A stretch of 64,000 nucleotides of DNA from an uncultured Clostridia bacterium (GTDB taxonomy: Bacteria; Bacillota; Clostridia; Christensenellales; UBA3700), in the NCBI GenBank assembly GCA_948471525.1, contig CAOKSY010000006.1:1-64000 (forward strand). Reading direction: 5' to 3'. This document shows positions 1 through 9,220 of the stretch, one piece after another. The notes under the pieces were generated by a model. It did no database searches and had not been told where the DNA came from. It saw nothing but the letters and a program-made list of their open reading frames with translations. Each line of letters begins with the position of its first letter. The stretch's first letter is position 1. Both the position numbers and the translations under genes were made by a program.

Positions 1-111
1 GGAAATTATCGAGATATGTCGACATTTTTGTTTTTAATTTTACATAATTTTAAGTAAGATAAATATGGGTTATGATAAGAAACGTGCTTTTTAGTATATT
101 TTTATAAAATA

Positions 112-142
112 ATTAGATCTCTCCACTGCGGTCGAGATGACA
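112..142. repeat. Dispersed intergenic repeat, type A
   Basis: The unit reads roughly GATCTCTCCACTGCGGTCGA then GATGACA and is partly self-complementary (CTC..CC..GG..GAG). Close relatives lie at about 11521, 27174, 27320, 31905, 41888 and 58611, always between genes. In four cases a type A unit sits just in front of a palindromic element (see 11596, 27238, 27387, 41963). The function is unknown. Confidence 0.75.
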
Positions 143-151
143 GATTGGTCT

Positions 152-474
152 GATTGAGATATTTCGACTCCACTGCGTTTTGCTCAATATGACGGATTTA
201 AATATATAGTCATCCGTTGAGAGTCCGATAAAATACGGAGCGCACACGTAGTATTTCGATTGTTCGGAAAACTGTCACCCCGAGCGCAGTCGAACGGGTC
301 TTATCCTTTTATAATATGATCGAGATATTTCGACTTCACTGCGTTTCGCTCCATATGACAAGATTTAAATCTATGGTAATCCGTTGAGAGTCCGACAAAA
401 TACGGAGCGCTAGCATAGTATTTTCGACCGGTCGAAAAAATGTCACCCCGAGCGCAGTCGAACGGGTCTCTATC
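152..474. repeat. Tandem duplication of a ~155 bp intergenic repeat
   Basis: Two diverged copies, about 152-307 and 318-474, read in the same order: GAGATATTTCGACT, CACTGCGTTT, GCTC-ATATGAC, then CCGTTGAGAGTCCGA, AAATACGGAGCGC, and finally TGTCACCCCGAGCGCAGTCG, AACGGGTCT. They are related in style to the type A repeat. No reading frame with a ribosome binding site is visible in 1-689, and I see nothing else in 475-689. Confidence 0.75.
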
Positions 475-689
475 AAATTATACAAGGATTAAATTTTTCC
501 ATTCCGCTTACACTGCAACCGAAATGACTTGACTTAAATCCCTCTACATATGTTAAGACAATCGGATGTCGGTCAAAATGACAAATAAATAACAGATAAT
601 AAAGACTGTCTTGATCAATACCAAAATAGATTCATAATCTCTAAATGCGGCAAATAAAATATCCGAAGGCGCTTATCTAAAACATCGAA

Positions 690-1154
690 TCAAAAAAGAC
701 TGTTGCTCTCGCAATAAGAAAACAGCGCCTCGCAGGAACGTTTTATATCCTCGTAAGTCTTATCGAAATCGCCGGTATACCAAGGATCGGCGATATCGCC
801 GTCGCTGCCGACAAACTCCGACATCGAATGTATCTTTCGATCGTTATCTCCGCCGAAGATCTTGAGCATATTTACTAGATTATACGAATCCATACCGATA
901 AACATATCGTAGCGAGAATAGTCGGACTTTTGAAGACGCGTCGCGCGCTTTCCTTCGCAGGATATTCCGTATTGAGAAAGTTTTCTGCGCGTTCCGTAAT
1001 GAACGGGATTGCCGATCTCCTCGCAAGAAGTCGCCGAAGAGCGCACTTCGAATTTTTCCGATACGCCCTCTCTCGCTAGGATATCATTGAAGACAAATTC
1101 CGCCATAGGCGAACGGCAGATATTACCGTGACAAACAAACATTATTCTATACAT
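690..1154 (-). CDS. Low-molecular-weight protein-tyrosine phosphatase
   Basis: This predicted cytoplasmic phosphatase of 154 residues removes phosphate from tyrosine (or arginine) residues. The N-terminus MYRIMFVCHGNICRSPMAE carries the CX5R P-loop (CHGNICR) of the family, and DPWYTGDFDKTY near the C-terminus is the general-acid loop. The ATG at 1154 was chosen because it follows the truA stop by one base and gives the normal family length; the longer frame would run deep into truA. It is the last gene of the ecfA1-ecfA2-ecfT-truA operon, so translational coupling is likely. In many Firmicutes rplM and rpsI follow truA, so a phosphatase at this place is unusual. The true substrate cannot be told from the sequence. 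Confidence 0.9.
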   Translation of the reverse strand: MYRIMFVCHGNICRSPMAEFVFNDILAREGVSEKFEVRSSATSCEEIGNPVHYGTRRKLSQYGISCEGKRATRLQKSDYSRYDMFIGMDSYNLVNMLKIFGGDNDRKIHSMSEFVGSDGDIADPWYTGDFDKTYEDIKRSCEALFSYCESNSLF

Positions 1155-1155
1155 A

Positions 1156-1890
1156 TCAATACTCCACCGAATACAAATACAGACCGCACGGCTCAAGCGT
1201 TTTGCCCGTGCCGATATGTCGGCGCGAGTCAATGATTGCGGGAATATCTTCGGGAGCTATCCGTCCTCTGCCCACGTCTATCAACGTGCCTGCTATGATC
1301 CGTACCATATTATGCAAAAAGCCGTTTCCGCTCACCCATATAAACAGATCTTCTCCGCACAGATCGATTGTTAGACTGTACACCGTGCGCACTGTATTTT
1401 CTTTTTGGGTATCGGCAAGCATAAAAGCTCTAAAGTCGTGCTCGCCTATAAAATATCGGCAGGCTGAGCGCATTTTTTCAATATCCAAATCGTAATAACA
1501 GATATGGTAATACTTCCGCTTGAGCGGAGAATGTACCTTGGACAAACAGATTTTATAAAGATAAGTCTTGCTCTTTGCTCCGTATCTTGCGTGAAATGAT
1601 TCGTGGACTTGCTCGCAAGCGGTTATCGCTATATCTTTAGGCAACAGCGGATTGAGAGAATAGCCGAAACCGTCGACGTCAAACGTCTTGTCTGTATCGA
1701 AATGTACAACTTGCGCTATGGCATGTACTCCCGCGTCTGTCCTTCCGCTTGGCTGAACGATGATTTTTTGCTGAAAACGCAAAGACAGCGCGTCTTCGAG
1801 CGCGCCTTGTACCGTAGGCAGACCGTTTTGCCTTTGGAAGCCGTAATAATTGCCGCCGTCGTAACAGAGTGTAAGTTTATACCTAGCCAT
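1156..1890 (-). CDS. truA: tRNA pseudouridine(38-40) synthase TruA
   Basis: TruA isomerises uridines 38-40 in the anticodon arm of tRNAs. The protein (244 residues from the ATG at 1890) shows the TruA start YKLTLCYDGGNYYGFQRQ, the catalytic-Asp motif SGRTDAGVHA (about residue 50) and the C-terminal FLHNMVRIIAGTLIDVGRG. A TTG two codons upstream is possible, but the ATG lies 2 bp beyond the ecfT stop and is preferred. The gene is packed between ecfT and the phosphatase gene with almost no spacing. The ecfA-ecfT-truA order is a conserved Firmicutes arrangement, which supports both this call and the transporter calls. Confidence 0.96.
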   Translation of the reverse strand: MARYKLTLCYDGGNYYGFQRQNGLPTVQGALEDALSLRFQQKIIVQPSGRTDAGVHAIAQVVHFDTDKTFDVDGFGYSLNPLLPKDIAITACEQVHESFHARYGAKSKTYLYKICLSKVHSPLKRKYYHICYYDLDIEKMRSACRYFIGEHDFRAFMLADTQKENTVRTVYSLTIDLCGEDLFIWVSGNGFLHNMVRIIAGTLIDVGRGRIAPEDIPAIIDSRRHIGTGKTLEPCGLYLYSVEY

Positions 1891-1892
1891 AC

Positions 1893-2792
1893 TCAACCCA
1901 GCGGTCTTATAAACCTATAGATAAGAATATCCAATCCGCTCACCTCAAAACCGTTGAGATCGGGCGGAGCGATGAAATTTCCGACAAGATACTTGTCGAG
2001 AAAAATACAGGTAATCAAAATCAAAAACGCCGCGAATGCCATAATATCGCTGAATCTGAGTTTGAAAACCTTCATCTTCGTGCGTACGGGAGAGGCGTTG
2101 TAACATCTTGCGTCCAAAGCGTCCGCAAGTTCGTCCGCACGCCTAAAAGCGCTGACAAACAACGGTATCAGCACGGGCAGCATCGCCTTTATCTTTTTGA
2201 AAACGTTGCCGCTGTCGAGATTCGCTCCCCTCGCCTTCTGCGCCATCATTATTTTATCCGTCTCGTCCATTATACCCGGGATAAATCTCAGCGCGATAGT
2301 CATAATTATCGCAAGGTCGTGCACAGGTATCTTGATAAGTTTGAGCGGCGCAAGCAAGTACTCTAAAGCGTCGGTCAACTGAGTAGGCGTGGTCGTAAAC
2401 GTGAGCAATGACGATCCGAGTATCAAGAGCGTAAATCTAAACGCCATTTTTATCGCGAAATTTATTCCTTGATCGGTGATATTGATTATCATTCTTCCCA
2501 AACTGAAAAACCAAATAACGTTGCCGTGCGAATTGAAAAAGATATTCAATATCGCAGTGAACAACAGCAAAAACAATATTCCTTTAATGCTTTTGAACAC
2601 TATCCTGAGCGGTATATGAGACATTGCTATTACTATAAAAAGCATCGTAAACATAAACGCGAAAGCCGTATACGACGCGACAAAAAAGACGGATACCATA
2701 TATACGAGAGTGATCAATATCTTTATTCTTGCATCAATATTGTGTATAAAAGATTTGACAGGATAATACTGTCCGAATGATACGTCCCTCAT
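1893..2792 (-). CDS. ecfT: Energy-coupling factor transporter transmembrane subunit EcfT
   Basis: EcfT is the membrane scaffold that joins the two ATPases to exchangeable substrate-binding S components for vitamin or metal uptake. The 299-residue protein has several hydrophobic helices (about 30-60, 65-85, 105-130, 245-265) and a long cytoplasmic coupling region with two Ala-Arg motifs, QKARGANLDSG and LDARCYN, which are the known ATPase-docking signatures of EcfT. Its ATG overlaps the stop of ecfA2 (TAATG), and its stop abuts truA. No S component is encoded in this window, so the substrate is unknown; this looks like a shared (group II) module. Confidence 0.95.
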   Translation of the reverse strand: MRDVSFGQYYPVKSFIHNIDARIKILITLVYMVSVFFVASYTAFAFMFTMLFIVIAMSHIPLRIVFKSIKGILFLLLFTAILNIFFNSHGNVIWFFSLGRMIINITDQGINFAIKMAFRFTLLILGSSLLTFTTTPTQLTDALEYLLAPLKLIKIPVHDLAIIMTIALRFIPGIMDETDKIMMAQKARGANLDSGNVFKKIKAMLPVLIPLFVSAFRRADELADALDARCYNASPVRTKMKVFKLRFSDIMAFAAFLILITCIFLDKYLVGNFIAPPDLNGFEVSGLDILIYRFIRPLG

Positions 2793-3871
2793 TATTCCTC
2801 GCTCTCCTTGCGCTCGCCGCTTCTTGCCTTCTTTGCGCTTTTGCGTACTTTGCTCTTGCGCACCTTTGTCTTGCCTGCCTTGGAAACCACGATCTTATCT
2901 TCGTCCAACGGCGCGCCCTGCAAAGCGTCCTTGTCGTCGGAAGTGACCCATTTCTGCGAAAAATCGTACATATCGAACACGCATTCGCCGCCGTCTATCG
3001 AAGTCTTGTGCTTTTCATTGTATTTATCTACTATCGCGCGCATCAAATCCTCTGCCGTCACAATATCGTCGCCGAGATCGATCCCTCTGTCGCGCATGGC
3101 GTTGGCGATCTTGACGGCGCGCGGAATATCCAATCCCATAGACTGCAACTGTATAGAATGTTTGAACAACTGCTGCATAGGCTCGTCGTATACGACGCGC
3201 GAATCGTTGAACACCACTATTCGGTTGGCAAATCTCGTGATCTCGTCTATATCGTGGGATATGACTACTATTGTAGGCGAACAATGCTCCTTGAGATGCT
3301 TTATCAGATTGAGTATCTGTTCCTTGCCGTACGGATCCAATCCTGCCGTAGGCTCGTCAAGTATCAACATTCTCGGACGCATTGCTATTATGCCAGCTAT
3401 CGCGACCCTGCGCTTTTGTCCGCCCGATAATTCAAACGGCGCTCTATCCTTGACGGCCTCGTAATCGAGTCCGACCATCTCTATCGCCTGCTTGACGCGC
3501 TCGCTGACTTCCTCTGCGCTCAATCCCAAATTTTTTGGACCGAAAGCGACGTCTTTCTCCACAGTATCCGCAAAAAGCTGATATTCGGGATACTGGAACA
3601 CCATTCCCACTTTACTCCTTAGCGAACGGAGATTGACTTTGGGGCGCTTTGCCTTGGTAAGTTTGAGCGAGAAAATCTCTATTTCCCCTTCTTGAGGCTT
3701 TATAAGTCCGTTGATATGCTGTATAAACGTGGATTTTCCGCTGCCGGTATGACCGATGATGCCCAAAAAGTCACCTTCGTTGATCTCCAAATTTATATTT
3801 GTCAGCGCTTTTTTTTCGTAGGGCGTACCTGCGCTGTATGTGAAAGAAAGCCCTTTTATAACAACCGGCAT
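2792..3871 (-). CDS. ecfA2: Energy-coupling factor transporter ATPase EcfA2
   Basis: This is one of the two ATPases that drive the ECF transporter. It shows Walker A GHTGSGKST, the Q-loop VFQYPEYQLF, signature LSGGQKRR and Walker B LILDEPTAGLDP. The start MPVVIKGLSFTYSAG at 3871 was chosen by homology; it overlaps the end of ecfA1 by 16 bases. The longer frame adds an Arg-rich segment that is only ecfA1 read in another frame. At 359 residues it is about 70 longer than usual EcfA2 proteins. The extra C-terminal part (from about residue 285) is polar and ends in a Lys/Arg/Ser-rich tail, which is not part of the known fold. Confidence 0.95.
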   Translation of the reverse strand: MPVVIKGLSFTYSAGTPYEKKALTNINLEINEGDFLGIIGHTGSGKSTFIQHINGLIKPQEGEIEIFSLKLTKAKRPKVNLRSLRSKVGMVFQYPEYQLFADTVEKDVAFGPKNLGLSAEEVSERVKQAIEMVGLDYEAVKDRAPFELSGGQKRRVAIAGIIAMRPRMLILDEPTAGLDPYGKEQILNLIKHLKEHCSPTIVVISHDIDEITRFANRIVVFNDSRVVYDEPMQQLFKHSIQLQSMGLDIPRAVKIANAMRDRGIDLGDDIVTAEDLMRAIVDKYNEKHKTSIDGGECVFDMYDFSQKWVTSDDKDALQGAPLDEDKIVVSKAGKTKVRKSKVRKSAKKARSGERKESEE

Positions 3872-4698
3872 AGCCCCTCTACCAATTCTTCTTCTTTGAC
3901 GATCCCATCTCCGACGTCGATACCTACTCTGCCGAGCGAGATCGCAAGCTGGGTCTCCCACGGAACTGCAAGTTTGATCTTCTTGAGTTCGTCGTAATGG
4001 ATAAACACTTCCTTGGGCGCGCCGTCGAAAGCCACGCGTCCGCTGTTGAGAACGATAAGCCTGTCCGCGTCCAAAGCCTCTTCCATAAAGTGCGTGATAT
4101 GAATGACGGTGATCCCTTCCTGTCTGTTGAGTTCGTGCGCGACTTTCAGCACTTCGCTCCTGCCTTTGGGATCGAGCATTGCCGTCGACTCGTCTAGGAC
4201 GAGTATCCTAGGCATTATCGCCAGTACTCCGGCGATTGCAAGGCGCTGTTTTTGACCGCCGCTCATCTTGAAAGGCGTACCTTTTCTGTACTCGAGCATA
4301 CCGACTTTAGTCAACGCCCACTCCACGCGACGTATAATCTCCTCCCGCTCTACGCCCAAATTCTCGGGTCCGAAAGCTATATCGTCTTCGACTATAGAGG
4401 CTATCATCTGATTGTCGGGATTTTGAAATACCATTCCCACGCTTTTGCGTATGTCGTATATCTTGTCGCAGTCCAAAGTAGAGTTGCCGAATATCCTCAC
4501 CTCTCCCGAAGTAGGCAACAGCAACCCGTTGAGAAGTTTTGCAAGCGTGCTTTTTCCGCTTCCGTTGTGACCGACAAGCGCGACAAACGATCCCTCTTCT
4601 ATCGAAAAAGAAAGATCTTTTATCGCGTCGACCCTGTGCGAGTCTCCGAGATTATACGAATAAGTCACGTTTTGAAGTAATACCGCGTCCGAAGCCAT
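3856..4698 (-). CDS. ecfA1: Energy-coupling factor transporter ATPase EcfA1
   Basis: This is the partner ATPase of EcfA2 and the first gene of the ECF operon. Visible motifs are Walker A GHNGSGKSTLAKLLNG, Q-loop VFQNPDNQM, signature MSGGQKQR and Walker B LVLDESTAMLDP, followed by the H-loop ITHFMEEA. The ATG at 4698 (MASDAVLLQNVTYSY) is preferred because GGGTGA lies about 11 bases upstream; a GTG at 4713 is the alternative. Rearranged neighbours differ from many Firmicutes, where rplQ precedes this gene. Together with ecfA2 and ecfT it forms a complete energising module. Confidence 0.94.
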   Translation of the reverse strand: MASDAVLLQNVTYSYNLGDSHRVDAIKDLSFSIEEGSFVALVGHNGSGKSTLAKLLNGLLLPTSGEVRIFGNSTLDCDKIYDIRKSVGMVFQNPDNQMIASIVEDDIAFGPENLGVEREEIIRRVEWALTKVGMLEYRKGTPFKMSGGQKQRLAIAGVLAIMPRILVLDESTAMLDPKGRSEVLKVAHELNRQEGITVIHITHFMEEALDADRLIVLNSGRVAFDGAPKEVFIHYDELKKIKLAVPWETQLAISLGRVGIDVGDGIVKEEELVEGLCRLL

Positions 4699-4857
4699 TT
4701 TTCGTACAGTCACCCAGTTTAATTTTTTTGTATTATATCATATATTTAGAGAAAATACAAATGTATGAATAAAAGATTTGAATTTGCATATTGCCGCATT
4801 TAGAGAAATTCTCTGCAAAAGCGCGGCGACCTTGCTATAATAATTTGACTAAATCTA

Positions 4858-4887
4858 TTGACTGTATAATATAAGATATACTATAAT
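4858..4887 (+). promoter_or_regulatory. Promoter of nifJ (sigma-A type)
   Basis: TTGACT and TATAAT are separated by 18 bases, about 45 bases before the nifJ start. A GGAGG ribosome binding site follows at 4913-4917. A short perfect palindrome AGAGAAATTCTCT at 4802-4814 lies upstream; its meaning is unknown. Confidence 0.7.
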
Positions 4888-4929
4888 TATTTAAGTAATA
4901 ACATTCCTACACGGAGGTAAAACTAAATA

Positions 4930-7900
4930 ATGAGTAAGAAAATGACAATTGACGGTAATACCGCCGCGGCTCACGTCGCTTATGCGTTCAGCGAAGTCGC
5001 AGCTATTTATCCTATCACTCCTTCTTCTCCTATGGCAGAAAATTGCGACGAATGGGCAACTGCGGGAAGAAAGAATATCTTCGGTCAAGTCCTCAAACTT
5101 GCCGAAATGCAATCCGAAGCAGGAGCTGCCGGCGCGGTTCACGGCTCCCTTATGGCGGGCGCGTTGACCACCACTTTTACGGCAAGCCAAGGTTTGCTCC
5201 TTATGATCCCGAATATGTATAAGATTGCCGGCGAGCTCACTCCCTGCGTCTTCCACGTCAGCGCGCGCGCTTTGGCGTACCACGCTCTCAATATCTTCGG
5301 CGACCACTCCGACGTGATGGCTTGCCGTCAGACGGGCTTTGCGATGCTGTGCTCCAACTCCGTACAGGAAGTAATGGATCTTGCTCTTGCGGCTCACCTG
5401 TCCACTCTCAAAGCTAAAGTTCCGTTTATGCACTTCTTCGACGGTTTCAGAACCTCGCACGAAGTATCCAAGATCGAAATGATCGATTATGCGGACATGA
5501 AAGATATCGTGGACAAAAAATATTCCTCTTACATAGACGAATTCAAAAAGCGTTCGCTCAACCCCGAGCATCCTATCCAAAAAGGCACCGCTCAGAACTC
5601 GGATATTTATTTCCAGAACCGCGAAGCTTGCAACAAGTATTATGAAGCCGTTCCGCAGATCGTAGCGGAGGCTATGGAAGACGTCAAGTCTATCACCGGC
5701 CGCGAGTATAAGCCTTATCAGTATTACGGCGCGCCCGACGCGGAATCCATAATCGTAATCATGGGCAGCGGCGCGGAAGCGGTCAGCGAAACCGTTGATT
5801 ATCTCAATTCCAAAGGCGGTAAGTACGGCGTGCTCAAAGTCAGACTTTTCCGTCCGTTTGCGGCTTCTATGTTCGCAGACGCTATCCCCGCAAGCGTAAA
5901 ACGCATCGCCGTGCTCGACAGAGTTAAAGAATGCGGTAGCGCGGGCGAACCTCTCTACCTCGACGTGATCGCCGCGCTCAGCGAAACCGGCAGAACCGAC
6001 ATTAAGGTCACCGGCGGCAGATACGGTCTCGGCAGCAAAGAGTTTACTCCGTCGATGATCAACGCCATTTATAAGAATATGGATAGCAAGAACGCTAAAA
6101 ACCACTTCACGGTAGGTATCGTCGACGACGTAACCAATTCTTCTATCGACGTCACAGAAAAAATCGACGCTTCAGCAAAGGGCGCTATCTCCTGCAAGTT
6201 CTACGGACTCGGCTCGGACGGCACCGTCGGCAGCAATAAGAACTCTATCAAAATCATAGGCGATTATACGGAAAAATATGCTCAGGCATACTTCGCATAC
6301 GACTCCAAAAAATCGGGCGGCATCACCGTATCCCACTTGAGATTCGGCGACACTCCGATAAGAAGTTCTTACCTTATCGACCAAGCGGATTTCGTCGCTT
6401 GTCACAACCCCTCTTACGTAACGAAATACGATATGATTTCCGACCTCAAAGACGGCGGCGTATTCTTGCTCAACTCTCCTTGGTCTATCGAGGATATGAA
6501 CAAGCACCTGCCCGCTAAGATGAAGAATATGATCGCTAAAAAGCACATCAAATTCTATAACATCGACGCTATCAAAGTGGTAAGCGAGATCGGCCTCGGC
6601 AACCGTATATCCACGACTATGCAGGCTTGTTTCTTTAAGCTCGCCAACGTAATCGACTACGCCGAAGCCGACAAACATATGAAAGAATTCGTCGTAAAAT
6701 CCTTCTCCAAGAAGGGCGAAAAAGTCGTAAATATGAACTTTGCCGCTATCGACAACGCTATCGCAAACCTCGTCGAAGTCAAGTATCCCGAATCCTGGGC
6801 CGACACCTCCGACGGCGCGATAGTCAAACCAGTCACCGACGATCCTTATTTCAAAAACATAATCGCTCCGATACTTGCACAGGAAGGAGACAAACTCCCC
6901 GTTTCCGCTTTTGTGGATTACGCAGACGGCGCAGTGCCTACCGCTACGACAAAGTTCGAAAAACGCGGTATCGCAGTCAAAGTACCGGTATGGATAAAAG
7001 AAAACTGCTTGCAGTGTAACCAGTGCTCGTTCGTATGTCCGCACGCCTGCATTATCCCCGTAGCTCAAAAAGCCGACGGATTGAAGGGCGCGCCCGCTAC
7101 TTTCGAGACAGTAAATATGAAAAACCCCAAGGCGAAAGATTATCAGTTCAGAATTCAGGTATCACCGCTCGACTGCTCGGGCTGCGGCAACTGCGCGAAC
7201 ATCTGCCCCGCCAAGGAGAAAGCTCTGGTTATGACTCCGCTTGACAGCGTACTTTCAAACGGCGAAGCTCAGAACTGGACGTTTGCCGACAGTCTTGACA
7301 ACAGCGACGTTCCTATCGCTCGCGATACCGTCATCGGAAGTCAGTTCAACCGCTCGCTCTTCGAGTTCTCGGGCGCGTGCGCAGGCTGCGGCGAAACTCC
7401 TTATCTCAAGGTAGTCACTCAGCTCTACGGCGACAGAATGATCGTAGCCAACGCTACAGGATGTTCGTCTATATACGGCGGCTCCGCTCCTACCTGCCCC
7501 TACAGCAAAAACAAGAAAGGCGAAGGCCCCGCATGGGCAAACAGCCTCTTCGAGGACAACGCAGAATTCGGTTTCGGTATGCTCACCGCTACCAATCAGC
7601 GCAGGATCAAACTCATGGAAGATATGGAAGCCGTTATGGCTTTGGGAGTAAGCGACGACCTGTCCGCTAAGTTCACCGCTTGGATGGAGACTTACAACGA
7701 CGCTATCGCCAACAAGCCCGCTTGCGACGCTATCAAAACCGTCATCGCCGACGCTGCGGCTAAAGAATCCGATGCTAATAAGAAGGCGCTGCTCGAAAAT
7801 ATCTCCAAGAACTCCGACTGTCTCGTCAAGAAGTCTATATGGGCGTTCGGCGGCGACGGATGGGCTTACGATATAGGATACGGCGGTCTCGACCACGTAC

Positions 7901-8469
7901 TCGCTATGGGTCAGAACATCAACGTAGTCGTACTCGACACGGAAGTATACTCCAACACCGGCGGTCAGGCGTCCAAGTCCTCTCCGACAGGCGCGGTAGC
8001 CAAGTTTGCCGCAGGCGGTAAAGTCACAAAGAAGAAAGACCTCGGAAAGATGGCCATGAGTTACGGATACGTATACGTTGCTCAGGTAGCTATGGGCGCG
8101 AATATGAACCAGTATATCAAGGCGTTGAAAGAAGCCGAGGAATACGACGGACCGTCTCTCATAATTTGCTACGCTCCCTGTATCAATCACGGCATCAATA
8201 TGTCCAACTCTCAGCTTGAAGAAAAGAGAGCCGTTGAATCGGGTTACTGGCAGTTGTACAGATACAATCCCGCTCTCGCAGAGCAAGGCAAAAATCCGTT
8301 TATCCTCGACAGCAAAGAAGCTACCGCGGATTATAAGGAATTCCTGCTTGGCGAAAACAGATACGCTCAGCTTGCAAAATCCAAGCCGCAAGTCGCAGAA
8401 AAACTCTTTGCTATCAACGAAAAAGAAGCAAAAGAGAGATATGCGGGATATAAGAAACTCTCCGAGTAA
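4930..8469 (+). CDS. nifJ: Pyruvate:ferredoxin (flavodoxin) oxidoreductase, single-chain
   Basis: The enzyme oxidises pyruvate with CoA to acetyl-CoA and CO2 and passes electrons to ferredoxin, the central step of pyruvate use in anaerobes. The 1179-residue length matches the fused homodimeric type. Domains in order: the N-terminal pyruvate-binding domain (GNTAAAHVAYAFSEVAAIYP), the transketolase-like and CoA-binding domains, two [4Fe-4S] sites (CLQCNQCSFVCPHAC near residue 692; CSGCGNCANICP near 748), then the thiamine-diphosphate domain with CAGCGE near 816 and GGDGWAYDIGYGG near 974. It has its own promoter, a strong ribosome binding site and a strong terminator, so it is most likely a monocistronic, highly expressed gene. 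Confidence 0.98.
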   Translation: MSKKMTIDGNTAAAHVAYAFSEVAAIYPITPSSPMAENCDEWATAGRKNIFGQVLKLAEMQSEAGAAGAVHGSLMAGALTTTFTASQGLLLMIPNMYKIAGELTPCVFHVSARALAYHALNIFGDHSDVMACRQTGFAMLCSNSVQEVMDLALAAHLSTLKAKVPFMHFFDGFRTSHEVSKIEMIDYADMKDIVDKKYSSYIDEFKKRSLNPEHPIQKGTAQNSDIYFQNREACNKYYEAVPQIVAEAMEDVKSITGREYKPYQYYGAPDAESIIVIMGSGAEAVSETVDYLNSKGGKYGVLKVRLFRPFAASMFADAIPASVKRIAVLDRVKECGSAGEPLYLDVIAALSETGRTDIKVTGGRYGLGSKEFTPSMINAIYKNMDSKNAKNHFTVGIVDDVTNSSIDVTEKIDASAKGAISCKFYGLGSDGTVGSNKNSIKIIGDYTEKYAQAYFAYDSKKSGGITVSHLRFGDTPIRSSYLIDQADFVACHNPSYVTKYDMISDLKDGGVFLLNSPWSIEDMNKHLPAKMKNMIAKKHIKFYNIDAIKVVSEIGLGNRISTTMQACFFKLANVIDYAEADKHMKEFVVKSFSKKGEKVVNMNFAAIDNAIANLVEVKYPESWADTSDGAIVKPVTDDPYFKNIIAPILAQEGDKLPVSAFVDYADGAVPTATTKFEKRGIAVKVPVWIKENCLQCNQCSFVCPHACIIPVAQKADGLKGAPATFETVNMKNPKAKDYQFRIQVSPLDCSGCGNCANICPAKEKALVMTPLDSVLSNGEAQNWTFADSLDNSDVPIARDTVIGSQFNRSLFEFSGACAGCGETPYLKVVTQLYGDRMIVANATGCSSIYGGSAPTCPYSKNKKGEGPAWANSLFEDNAEFGFGMLTATNQRRIKLMEDMEAVMALGVSDDLSAKFTAWMETYNDAIANKPACDAIKTVIADAAAKESDANKKALLENISKNSDCLVKKSIWAFGGDGWAYDIGYGGLDHVLAMGQNINVVVLDTEVYSNTGGQASKSSPTGAVAKFAAGGKVTKKKDLGKMAMSYGYVYVAQVAMGANMNQYIKALKEAEEYDGPSLIICYAPCINHGINMSNSQLEEKRAVESGYWQLYRYNPALAEQGKNPFILDSKEATADYKEFLLGENRYAQLAKSKPQVAEKLFAINEKEAKERYAGYKKLSE

Positions 8470-8489
8470 TCTTGATCAAATCAAACCAA

Positions 8490-8523
8490 AAAAAGGGACT
8501 TCCCTTGCGGAAGTCCCTTTTTC
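8490..8523 (+). terminator. Rho-independent terminator of nifJ
   Basis: AAAAGGGACTTCC and GGAAGTCCCTTTT form a 13 bp stem with a 5-base loop, followed by more T residues, 20 bases after the nifJ stop. Confidence 0.93.
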
Positions 8524-8568
8524 TGTCTACAAAAACGGTACGGCAATATCTTAGAACGCTTTTGCGAG

Positions 8569-8604
8569 TATAATACTTATTCTTTAGTCAATACTTCTAT
8601 TCGG
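8569..8604 (+). promoter_or_regulatory. Weak promoter and ribosome binding site of the rubrerythrin gene
   Basis: A TATAAT box lies at 8569-8574 preceded by GAG, but no good -35 box is visible at the expected distance. GGAGGT at 8602-8607 is a strong ribosome binding site before the ATG at 8616. No clear PerR-type operator was recognised. Confidence 0.45.
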
Positions 8605-8615
8605 AGGTAATCAAT

Positions 8616-9206
8616 ATGAAATTAAAAGACAGTCAAACTTACAAAAATTTAGCAAGAGCGTTTGCCGGTGAATGTCAAGCGCGTACAAGATACGAATTCA
8701 TCGAATACGGCGCAAGAGAACAGGGCTACAAGGCTTTGGCGGACATAATCGACAAGATCGCTTTCCAAGAATTCACGCATGCGAGAATGTTCTACAGTTT
8801 TATCCAGAGCGCAGACGATAAGACGATCGACAACATCGAAGTGTGCACAGGTTATCCCTTCAGACAAAAATGGGATCTGCTCGACAACCTCAGATTTGCA
8901 GCCGAAGACGAAGGCGTGGAATCGGACGAACTCTACCCCGAATTCGCAAGAGTCGCTAAGGAAGAAGGTTTCCACGACATTGCCGCGCTTTTCAACAATC
9001 TGATCAAGATCGAAGCTACGCACAAAAAAGAATTTATGCGTCTTTATAAGATGATGAAAGAAGGCAAACTCTATAAGTGCGATGCCGAAGTCATCTGGAA
9101 ATGCCCCGACTGCGGTTACGAACACGCCTCGAAGCAAGCATTCGAGACCTGCCCCGTATGTCAGGCAAAACAGGGCGCGATATGTATAAAAGAATGCGCT
9201 TGCTAA
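8616..9206 (+). CDS. rbr: Rubrerythrin
   Basis: Rubrerythrin reduces hydrogen peroxide in the cytoplasm of anaerobes, receiving electrons through its rubredoxin domain. The 196-residue protein has the usual order: a four-helix ferritin-like diiron domain (about 1-150; E in FAGECQARTRYEF, FQEFTHARMF, ELYPEFA and IEATHKKEF as expected ligands), then a C-terminal rubredoxin-type iron site CPDCGY...CPVCQA from about residue 161. It ends in an extra Cys-rich piece, CIKECAC, which is beyond the usual domain. It stands alone between two terminators, next to nifJ, whose enzyme is oxygen sensitive. Confidence 0.96.
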   Translation: MKLKDSQTYKNLARAFAGECQARTRYEFIEYGAREQGYKALADIIDKIAFQEFTHARMFYSFIQSADDKTIDNIEVCTGYPFRQKWDLLDNLRFAAEDEGVESDELYPEFARVAKEEGFHDIAALFNNLIKIEATHKKEFMRLYKMMKEGKLYKCDAEVIWKCPDCGYEHASKQAFETCPVCQAKQGAICIKECAC

Positions 9207-9220
9207 ACCAATGCGGCTAT

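Noticed and set aside
1..689. Possible CRISPR array because of repeated units
   Set aside because: The repeats are long, diverged and only two in tandem, with no regular spacers and no cas genes in the window.
4802..4814. Palindrome AGAGAAATTCTCT upstream of nifJ as an operator
   Set aside because: It is short, 45 bases upstream of the -35 box and not repeated elsewhere that I could see; not enough to call a site.
4891..6105. Long open frame on the minus strand opposite the start of nifJ (a similar one lies at 7255-8391)
   Set aside because: It is antisense to a certain gene, has no ribosome binding site and no family resemblance. Codon bias of strongly expressed genes often leaves the opposite frame open.
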